Shown: positions 56,252 to 64,000 of the stretch, in pieces | Layout: every line of letters begins with the position of its first letter | Position numbering within the stretch: position 1 is the first letter of the stretch | Assembly (NCBI GenBank): GCA_036346205.1 | Contig: JARFJB010000749.1 | Location: 1,516,001 to 1,580,000 of the forward strand | DNA length: 64,000 nucleotides | Reading direction: 5' to 3' | DNA from: Vesta saturnalis | Lineage: Eukaryota; Arthropoda; Insecta; Coleoptera; Lampyridae | Position numbers and translations under genes: made by a program | The notes under the pieces: model-generated | Database searches by the model: none | What the model was told of the DNA's origin: nothing | What the model saw: only the letters and a program-made list of their open reading frames with translations

Positions 56252-57160
56252 TGTAGCGTCCCCCAGGTACCCTATCTTGGGCTTATTTGCAATAGTGCAA
56301 ATTCAAGTACCAAACAATCGCCAAGTAATTTATCTTGACTTGACTGACAATAATGTCTTTGACTTTCCGGGCAATAATTAAAACATTGGAATTTATTTAC
56401 AAGTCTGATATTTAATCACTCGCAAACCTCAAATCTGATCAAACGAAGTGCCCGTCTAGTGGTAGGTACGTTGTGCTATCTAATTTAGATAGGCTGGATG
56501 AGGTACGTGTTACATCATGAGGAGCAGGCAAAAAAAATGAAACTACTTAAATTAAAATCAAGGAGCGTTGCGCAGCAGTGCTTCAGCCCGTTAATCTACT
56601 ATTGTGGGAAAGAATCACCAATAAAACCCACTTTATTCATAAATAAGTAATTGCACAAGTACATTAATAAATCTAATAACACAAAAAAAAAACAATGAAA
56701 GGGTTAAATATATAACAAAACACCATTAAATCAGGTTAAATTGCGTACAAAATTATAACATTAAGAGAGAAAATGGATAAAAGCAGTTTAGTTACACAGA
56801 AACACAATAACAAAAAAATCGTAATACCAAACATGTGACCCGTTAAAAACCAATCATGCCGGTCTTTAAGTAAATAAACACATAAAATAATAAAGCAAAT
56901 TATGGTACATATAAAATACAACAACAGTAAAATTGCCCAGGTAATAAGATAAAGGCGAAGACAAAAGAAAACCGACAAGGAATTTTCAAGTACCCAATTG
57001 TTTAATGACAACTAAACCGCAAAATACATAAGCCACATTGTAATAAAGCACATACAAAGAGAAATCAGCTCGCAGGCAAATAATTCTGCTTCAACAAACT
57101 TACAAAAAAACTCAGTAAAACAAAGCCTTGCAAGGGTAAGTTATAAATAGATCACTAACA
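56252..57160 (-). repeat. LTR (5' LTR of the minus-strand element)
   Basis: 909 bp, direct repeat of 52314-53328 with small deletions. The phrases AAACCCACTTTATTCATAAA and AATCAGCTCGCAGGCAAATA are identical in both. Confidence 0.88.
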
Positions 57161-57249
57161 TCGTGACCGATATATAAGTTTGAGTGCGTTAAAAAAATAC
57201 CGTGCTCCCTTGTCCGATTACACACTTATCTATACAATAAATAAAAACA

Positions 57250-57905
57250 ATATAAATTAAAATTCGAAGTGTTTAATGGTCTGGCAATTGCCTTTTACAA
57301 TTAATAACCAGTGGTATCATATACCCATTCACCAGCCACCTCAACACAATTATAAATATAACCAACAACCAACAATGCTAATTCGCACAAATACCATAGC
57401 AAGAGGGCCCTGTACTGTCTTTAAAAAAAAACAAGAAACAATTTACGTTGGAACAGTTTCATATTAATTATTGCACAACATCTTAATTTCAAAAATATGC
57501 ACTACGTTTTTCTCTCGAAGTTTCTAGTAACAAAGATATCTTTTAATCGCGGTCTGTTCCGTCACAATTAATCATTAAATCAATGACATTTTTACATCAA
57601 GAGCGCGCATAAGAAATTCCAATGATTCGTTACGCTCCTTCAGTGAAGCATTTTTAAGCGTGCACCTGCCACTCACCACCTAACATGTGTTTACATACAT
57701 ATTAGTTACAAACACTCATACATTCTTTAGATAAAAATGTATAAAGAAAAATATTTTGAAAACATTAGCAAATTACGACGGATGATTAAGATATTCAAAA
57801 TCAACTAATTATCTTTTCTATCGTGGTAACAATGGCGATTTGACAAACGTTTATTACAATAATAAAATTTTCGCGGTCCGCTGCCTACAAGGTACACCTA
57901 CCGAA
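57250..57905. repeat. Dispersed repeat R, copy 2 (inverted)
   Basis: Reverse complement of 29036-29540 plus 32159-32330, here continuous apart from the 331 bp (29541-29871) that is only in copy 1. It shows the pre-insertion state of the sequence that holds the piggyBac element at 30 kb. Confidence 0.82.
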
Positions 57906-58465
57906 CTGACACCATTGATCATTAATATTCAATTGCTAGTAGATGAATAATCACCAGGTCGGCTGATATTTTCTCAGCTTTAGTGAGTCATCGGTGTGTC
58001 TTTCATTGGGAGTTTCCTTAATAGTCTCTCGCATTGAGCTCTGTTAATCCTCGTGTTATAATCACATAAGCACCGGTTTTCTTTACGCTTTATAGAACTT
58101 AGCTGGTGATTACGATCAAGGTATAAATAAAACTTGTTTCATAATAATAAAATTGAAAGAATCTGATGGGTCTCTATATTCGCAAGTTATTAATCGGCGA
58201 AAGCAAAGACTCACGCTATTTTTGAGATTTCAATGTTTTCCACCGGTTCGTTTGGCTGTATTCCCTTACTGATATCAGTAATGACTGGACCGATTCTGTA
58301 CAGAGGTCTCTCATTGATTTTAGTTGGACGTTATAAAATGTAAATCTACGAACTAAACAAAAATGAATGGAGCCATTACCCGAATTTGGCACTTACTGAA
58401 ATGTGAAATTCTCTTGGAGTTATCAAATAAGTTTGAAACTTTGAGAAAGATATATATTGTTACCT
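57906..58465. other. No gene recognised
   Basis: Mixed-composition spacer with no motif I can name. Confidence 0.55.
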
Positions 58466-58469
58466 TTAG

Positions 58470-58680
58470 TGCTTTCAACACCGAAAACCAAAATTAACTG
58501 GGAGGAGCAAAGAGTCTACACCATCCCTTTTGGAACATGTAACAAGGTATACTAAGGACAAACAAACAGGAGAATCAACGTTCGACGCGAGGAACACCAA
58601 AGGCTGTAGAGAGGACGGACATTCAACACGGAAAAAAATTATCTTCAGTGCTTCCAACACCGAAAACCCAAATTAACTTA
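58470..58680 (+). mobile_element. Penelope-like retroelement fragment
   Basis: A direct repeat of about 32 bp (58470-58502 and 58649-58679, AGTGCTTNCAACACCGAAAA then NCAAATTAACT) flanks a GIY-YIG coding relic. Penelope-like elements are the usual carriers of this endonuclease in animal repeats. Only this piece is recognisable; no reverse transcriptase is present. Confidence 0.65.
58499..58633 (+). pseudogene. GIY-YIG endonuclease relic of a Penelope-like element
   Basis: Reads WEEQRVYTIPFGTCNKVY, a TAA where the second motif would have isoleucine or valine, then GQTNRRINVRREEHQRL, a TAG, and RGRTFNT. The order VYxIPxxxCxKVYxGQTxRxxxxRxxEH matches the start of the GIY-YIG domain of Penelope-like elements, which nicks DNA to prime reverse transcription. 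Two stops in 45 codons make it dead. The CCHH-type cysteine is partly retained (one of the usual two). Confidence 0.72.
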
Positions 58681-58800
58681 GAGTGGGTGGGTGGATGGTT
58701 GGTTGGGTCCGTGCGTGTGGGTGCGCGCGCGCGTGAGTGCGTGCGTATGTGTGGGTGGATAGGCGCGTGCGTATGTGTGTGTGTGTGTGTGTATGTATGT
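58680..58800. repeat. GT-rich simple sequence
   Basis: Imperfect (GGGT)n and (GTGC)n changing into (GT)n, 58681-58800, with a (GC)4-like stretch at 58724-58733. The open frames across it are repeat artefacts. Confidence 0.9.
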
Positions 58801-59022
58801 TAGCATCCACGATAACTCCAGAACGAAAACACCTACGTACTCAAAATTTTGTTTTAAGCTTGTGTGCATGTCGCTTGGAGCTGATCAGATTTTGGGAGAA
58901 ATTCAACAATGTTGAGGAGGGGGGTTATTAGGGCGCAGTTTTTGGTTTTTATCAAATATTTCTAATACAGCTGCATATTTTAAAGCTATAAAAATACCTA
59001 GATATAGACCTTTATGCTTATG
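58801..59022. other. Sequence between simple repeat and LINE copy F
   Basis: Begins AGCATCCACGATAACTCCAG, a phrase type often found next to GT-rich tracts in insect repeats; a family cannot be named. Confidence 0.4.
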
Positions 59023-60180
59023 AAATGATCGATTTTTGGCGGCCACAAGGCAACACTGAGCTTTATTAACGTTAAATTTAACTAGAGTATTACTTCCTCA
59101 TTTGAGGATACGTTGAATGTATTCGTTGATTGAAATTGCCATTTCAGCTTTAATGTCTTGATTTAAGATAGAAGGTGGATTACCATTATAAGTAAACTGA
59201 GATGAACTACAATGAAGAGTATTGTCGCCATCAAAACAATGGATCGGGTTAGTTGTTCAAGAAATAAGATCATTTATGTATAGCAGAAAAAGTATAGGCG
59301 CTATAATTGATCCCTGTGGCACGCCTGCGTTAATGCCAACTTTTGAAAAAAGCCATCACTGCGACACGTATTCGTCTTTTGTCACGGAAACTAGAAACCC
59401 AGTTGATGAGCGTGTCATTTAATCCAAATAAGGTGAGTTTGGCAAGTAAACGTTTATGCCAAACTTGGTCAAATGCCTTTGAGATATTATAAGCGATTAC
59501 AACTGTTTCACCGGATTGTTCTAAACTTGGGTCACATATGAAAGAAGATCTGTTGACGGACTCTACCTAATTGGTGGTCACTTAGGAGTTTGTTAGTCTG
59601 AAGGAAAGAAAGCAATTGTTCTATGGTTTAAGACAAAATGGAAGTGATGGCAATTGGTCGGTAGTTTGAGGTATCGGTTTTATCGCCTTTTTTTGGGATA
59701 GACAGAGATCGAATATAGATTAGATATGACGTACTAGTTCGGGGCTACCGTCTGGATCAGGTGCATTATTGAGATCAAGTCTACTGATAATGGATTCTAG
59801 GAGCTTGTACCGAAATTGAATTAGTTTCATAGCGTATGAAAAAGAGATTACTAGGGGCACATTTTTACCAGAATCATCGAGACACGACTTTGATACAAAT
59901 AATTCCGCAAAAAGATTGGCTTAGTATACAGAAAGAGCAACTACATTTCCGTCAAAAAAGATGTCATTGGTCGAAACGAAGAGGCACCAAAGTTTTTACT
60001 GATGGCTTTAGCTAAAGACCACAAAATTTGCGATTACCCAATGGAGATGTAGCTAGTTCATTGCATTTTCGTTGTTCGAACAATTATTTAATGATAACAC
60101 TATTGCAGGTATTTCTAGCACCAACGTAGTCTGCATGACTCAACCGTTTTATTAAATTTCCATTTAATATAAGATTGATT
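59023..60180 (-). pseudogene. LINE copy F reverse transcriptase part
   Basis: On the minus strand: linker phrases (NLWSLAKAISKN-like near 60020), a region matching the GPDGIP block near 59770, motif A (SKAFDQVWHK near 59460), ALMSFNPN-type text, a GVNAGVPQGS-like box near 59330, IDPCGT antisense of the next motif, and the catalytic box, which reads HCFDGDNTLHC (about 59215-59245) in place of HCFADDSTLHC. Frames break many times. The RT lost one catalytic position and its C-terminus. Confidence 0.78.
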
Positions 60181-60239
60181 TTTCAAAGATATTGCATCAG
60201 CGCAAGCCTTATTGAACCAGGGTTGGGAACGTGAATGAC

Positions 60240-61070
60240 CTATACGATTTTGTTTTTTGGGAATGTATAATTCCATACCCATGAGGATGACTTTGGATAC
60301 TCAAAGAGCAATGTCCGAAGAAGAGAACGACTTAAAACAATGTTCACGTCATAGAAAAGTCGCAAGTAAATCACTTCATTTAGCTGACTTAAAACACCAC
60401 TAGGTTCTATCAGTGTTGCGAACAACAGATGAATTAGGGACAGTAGAAGTTTCTATTAGACAATGGTCAGATAGACCTAGAGGGGAAAGAACTGAAGCTT
60501 TATAAACAAGCGGGTTTCATGCAAGAAAGAGATCGAGAAGATGTGGATTATGGTTAAGGTTGTCAGGGATTCTTGTGGGTTCAAAAATAATTTGTGTTAG
60601 ATCACATGAAGATGTAGATGATAACTGAAGCGAATTAGAGTTATGAACATTGAAATCTCCGAGAATTGCTATATCGCATGATGGAAACTGAGGCAGAAGA
60701 TAGCCAACTTTCAAACTAAGGTATTCGAAGAAGTCTTGAAAGGTACTGTAAAAGACCCATAAATGGAACCATAAATTTTCACAAATGTACCACCAGAACG
60801 TTTAAACCAAACCACGTCGAATTTTTAATTCTTCAAGGAAGAAATCCTCTTGCAAGCAATGTTGTCCTTGAGATAGGCACATACGCCTCCTTTGTATCGA
60901 ATGTTACTTGTTAGAGTGAAGATTTTATTGGAGAAATCGGGATGAATTGGAGCTTTCAAAGGAGACTCGTGTTTCTGATAGAAACAAAATGTGGTTGTAA
61001 TTGTTCAAGATGTTGGTGAACAGCATTGAGATTAGACCTGATTCCGCAGATGTTGCAATTTTAGATCAGA
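60240..61070 (-). pseudogene. LINE copy F endonuclease part
   Basis: Starts near 61060 with CNICGIRSNLNAVHQHLE-like text, then SETRVSFESS, YKGGVCAYLKDNIA-type sequence in broken frames, a KIYGSIYGSF box, a 65-codon open piece (60517-60714) with AILGDFNVHNSNSL (the metal-binding GDFN of exonuclease-endonuclease-phosphatase enzymes), and PTRIPDNLNHNPHLLDLFL. At 60240-60425 the end of the domain (GVLSQLNEVIY) aligns with the start of copy C at 24220. It would nick target DNA; here it is disrupted by frameshifts. Confidence 0.82.
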
Positions 61071-61080
61071 AAGTGAGTAC

Positions 61081-62270
61081 TTTCTATGACCAAGGTCGCT
61101 TGGGCTCTGGCCCTCTCGGACATCCGAACAAGGCGGTATTTATTTCCCTAGAAACCATGGCCGTTTTTTAAATTTTGGACTTTCAATCCGATTGGAAGAC
61201 AGTGAGGGCGAGAAGGAAGAATAAGGATGAGAATTGATTAAAGATAGAGTGACACACAACCCACATCGTGCTCAGAAAATCGGACACCCGATATTAAGGA
61301 GCCCATGGTAAGGGTAGTGTTACCTCCCCGGTTGGCATGTAAATACTTAATCAATACGGTATTATTCTGATTTATGTAACTTCAGCATTATATTTTGTTT
61401 TATATATTTATGAAACTTAATCACTATTATTTATTCAAAACTACTTACCCGCGACATCATTACTATCCTAAACTACAGCAATTAGGAAGAAAAATCCCAT
61501 ATGATATGATGTGTGACACTGTATAAGTATTTTTTTGATGTACTAAAAGGTGGGAAAACTTTGACACTATTTTCCATATTTAAACTGAAATCGGACCTAT
61601 AAATGTGAAACAGATTCGATTTAAAGTTTAACTAGTTCAAATACAAAATGCTCGACTATCTATATTTATATACGATAGGTAATGTTCCCGCTACTATCTA
61701 GTAGTTACGTATAAAGGAAAAAAATAACCTTATCTAAAACTCGTCTGTAGATTTCTTTTCGATATAAATGTAACGACTTATTTACTTAAAACGAGCTCAT
61801 TCCTACACCGTACAACTATAAAATTTAAATGTAAACTTTCGAGCTTGCCAGTTGAGTTTTTGATATTCAGACGCTACATTTACTTTTACCGTATATGATG
61901 TTAAATTACCAATCCATTGATTTTATGGAGACGATAAAAGAATCGTGCGAAATATCGATTTATCATGTATAAGATATATAGAACTTTGCAGTATATTTTT
62001 AACAGCCTTCAGTCAAACATACTAAATTTACCCTCTTGTATAGCACCTTAAAATAACCACAGTTAATTAAGCATAATTCTTAGTACATTCCGATAATTTT
62101 ATTACACACAAGCATTTTAAATGATCTTTGTAATTAAATTTAAATAAAGCTTTAAGGGTTCATAAAGCGTTAAGTCAGATGCCAGCATTTCTAGAATTAA
62201 AGCAATGTGATAAGGTGATAAGAACACGAGTTTATTATTACAGCAGTTAGGTCAGTTTTGAAATTGTGAA
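61081..62270. other. No gene; possible 5' end of LINE F and piggyBac flank
   Basis: 61081-61340 may be ORF1 or leader of LINE F, but I cannot recognise it. From 61340 to 62270 AT-rich with no coding signal. I could not find a piggyBac terminus next to a TTAA with confidence. Confidence 0.45.
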
Positions 62271-62452
62271 GTGCACGCGGTACTGAAAATATGGACACAA
62301 GATTCGAGTAGTAAGTATAACCTAGGCTAAACTTTTGAGATTTTTAAGGTATATTTATTGAAACACTGCAGTACATAGTGCAATAGAGTTTTTCATATAA
62401 GAATTTTACTAAAGTTCTGTATTTTGTAATTTCCACGTGTTTAGTAATAGCA

Positions 62453-64000
62453 ATGTTGCCATATGGCAACGCTACGCGTTTACACAACCTAATTTTCGAT
62501 TTTTTCTATAGGAGAGATTTTTCGCTTGCAGAAGCGCTAAATATCATCGAAAATAATGATCTCGACGCTGAAATTTTCCTCGAACCTCCAGATGTAAATA
62601 TAGAAACAGATGAGGATTCGGGAGACGAGGAAAGCGGTTAAGATTGGCGTTTTGTTTTTATTGAGAACATTTGTTTATTTGCACTGTTTACAGAATCATT
62701 GATAACTTTACATCTCGTCAGCTAGTATCTACTGCTAAGATAAGATTAGCTAATAATGCAAGAATTGGTATCGACAATAATGAACCTGCAGATATTGAAG
62801 CGGTAGCAGATTCTATCAAGTCAGAGGGTACCAAAAAATGGATTTTCGAGAAACTAAAATCTAAAAAACAAAACAACAAGCTACAACCGCGATGGGATGG
62901 ACAAGGCGATTTCGAGCCCAGCTTCATTATTTCCAACACGAATTATTCTATATGAGAACATGAGTATGGTTGAAATATTTGAACAATTTGTCGATGATGC
63001 GGTCATTCAGCATATGGTAAACGAAACACGTCATTATGCAATGTTTCTCAATTGCGTTGATCCTGGTATAACAGCGGACGAAATTAGATGTTTCATTGAC
63101 ATTTTATACATTACCGGTTATAACAACTTACCATCCAAGCGACATTATTGGAGTTCTAACAATGATGTCAAAAACATTGCAAATCTGCAGATTTCTTCAT
63201 TTAGAGGATAACACTAAAATTAATCCACAAGACAAAGCTTGGAAAATATGTCCGCTAATGGAATTGATGAAAGAACGTTGCGTGCGAAACTTCCAACCAG
63301 AGGAACATCTTTCGTATGACAAAAGCATGATTAGATATTTTGGCAGACAAACATGCAAGCAGTTCATTCAAGGAAAACCCATCAGGTTTGGCTATAAAAT
63401 GTGGTGTTTGAATAGCAAAGATGGATATTTTATCAATTTTGATTTGTATCAGCGAAAATCTCCGAAATCGAATACCGACTATGAAGTATTATTTGGGAAA
63501 GCTAGTGCTCCTCATGTAGTTTTATTAGAGGAACTCCCAGAAAATAAACGTAATTTAAGATACCTACCACATTTACATGGACAATTTGTTTTCTGGACGT
63601 AATTTATTTTCATATCTTAAATTCCTTGGTTATTCGGCAATTGGAACAATACGGGACAATCGAATACCTAAAAACTGCCCCATTGCTACTAAAAAAACAT
63701 TTCAACATCAAGATAGAGGCTACTGTGAGAAAGCTGTTGAGAGAAACGATGAATTATTTTACTTACGCTGGATGGACAATGCGGTTGTAACCATACTATC
63801 ATCATCATGTGGTACTCAAGAGATAAGTCAAGTGAAACGGTATTCTCAAAAAATAAGAACACAAATATTGCCAGGCCAAAAGTAATTGCTCTATATAACA
63901 AGTACATGGGCGGAACTGATCAAATGGATCAAAATATTGCTTGTTACCGTGTTTTGGTGTACGGGGAAAAATGGTATTGGCCCATTATAACTTGGCTTTT
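62453..64000 (+). pseudogene. piggyBac-like transposase (PGBD type), partial, all three Asp kept
   Basis: Starts MLPYGNATRLHNLIFDFFYR at 62453, then FSLAEALNIIENND and the acidic EDSGDEESG. A likely small intron or insertion follows, then IDNFTSRQLVSTA. Core: VEIFEQFVDDAVIQHMVNET, SKRHYWSSNNDV, a frame change at 63210, KERCVRNFQPEEHLSYDKSM with the first catalytic aspartate, FIQGKPIRFGYKMWCL, a stop-frameshift at 63600, MDNLFSGRNLFSYLKFLGY with the second, GTIRDNRIPK, LRWMDNAVVTI, a frame change at 63885, and MGGTDQMDQNIACYR with the third. The protein is cut by the window end. Three to four frame breaks make it inactive as it stands. Confidence 0.9.
62640..62694 (+). other. Possible short intron in the second piggyBac gene
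   Basis: Between EDSGDEESG and IDNFTSRQL the reading needs removal of about 56 bases beginning TTAAGATTGG and ending TTTGCACTGTTTACAG. The pyrimidine-rich tract and CAG fit a 3' splice site. The 5' site reads GG/TTAAG, one base off the expected GTAAG, so it may be a decayed donor or just an indel. Confidence 0.4.

Larger units (their letters stand above)
52314..57160 (-). mobile_element. LTR retrotransposon with gag only
   Basis: Two long direct repeats, 52314-53328 and 56252-57160, both begin TGTAGCGTCCCCCAGG and end GATCACTAACA (TG...CA form). Between them, on the minus strand, lies gag, which runs almost into the left LTR. Protease, RT and integrase are absent. Inside the minus-strand 5' LTR edge the sequence is GAG then TGGTGCGATGACC, a possible primer-binding site. 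No target duplication is visible. A palindromic element and two TA runs sit between the 5' LTR and gag. It could be a deletion derivative or a gag-only non-autonomous family. Confidence 0.82.
59023..61080 (-). mobile_element. LINE copy F, 3'-truncated, minus strand
   Basis: Same family as LINE copies C and E in opposite orientation. It keeps the 5' part (endonuclease) that C and E lack but ends at 59023 within the RT, just after the sequence matching NKTQCCLxxAKxRSF. The usual 3' tail and poly(A) are absent. LINE copies are normally 5'-truncated, so loss of the 3' end points to a later deletion. Confidence 0.88.
62285..64000 (+). mobile_element. Second piggyBac-like element, runs off the window
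   Basis: A plus-strand piggyBac transposase relic from about 62453 to the end of the window. The family differs from the one at 29876-32154 and resembles the PGBD2/PGBD3-type proteins. The right end and TTAA site lie beyond 64000. Confidence 0.85.

Noticed and set aside
58678..58931. His/Thr-rich and Val/Cys-rich open frames over the GT tract
   Set aside because: Both are translations of simple sequence repeats.

Overview
The window is about 64 kb of AT-rich, intron-poor eukaryotic DNA made almost entirely of broken transposable elements. Mariner-type transposons with TA target sites, two piggyBac families, a Ty3/gypsy element, jockey/CR1-like and RTE-like LINEs, a Penelope-like fragment and long (TA)n microsatellites together point to an insect, probably a TE-rich genome such as a beetle's. 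That assignment is an inference. I found no convincing host protein-coding gene and no intact functional RNA gene.

Layout. 0-4 kb: short tandem duplications, then a decayed LINE. 4.9-13.1 kb: two copies of an unclassified repeat element. One carries about four 400-bp tandem subrepeats and a small foldback MITE. The other lies between 0.6-kb inverted repeats. 13.4-27.3 kb: a transposase fragment, a half mariner-type element joined directly to a 5'-truncated gypsy element, and then a three-level nest. In the nest, mariner-type element A (19154-27191) holds mariner-type element B (23005-26989), whose transposase is split by a LINE (24205-26484). 29.0-32.3 kb: a dispersed repeat, also present inverted at 57.3-57.9 kb, which carries a complete-ended piggyBac element (29876-32154) with TTAA duplications. 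35.0-37.8 kb: an RTE-like LINE.

38.6-44.2 kb: relics of a classical DD34D mariner, other mariner-type transposases and a pogo-like DDE_1 transposase, with two hammerhead-like RNA motifs nearby. 44.3-46.9 kb: element H, the best preserved transposon, 2665 bp with about 650-bp terminal inverted repeats and a nearly full transposase. It lies between TA runs and is followed by a truncated tRNA-like sequence with an AGC anticodon. 47.4-50.4 kb: another transposase relic and a roughly 160-bp satellite broken by a LINE of the same family as the one inside B. 52.3-57.2 kb: a minus-strand LTR element with two LTRs of about 1 kb and only gag, containing an 897-bp near-perfect palindrome. 58.5-61.1 kb: a GIY-YIG piece of a Penelope-like element, GT-rich simple sequence and a third copy of the LINE family. 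62.2 kb to the end: a second piggyBac transposase that keeps all three catalytic aspartates and runs off the window.

The genes do not form a pathway. They are independent selfish elements layered in time, and their order can be read from which one interrupts which. The most informative items are the clean nest at 19-27 kb, the long-TIR element H, the constant 36-residue spacing between the last two catalytic aspartates at three transposase loci, and the palindrome that captured the end of a transposase gene.
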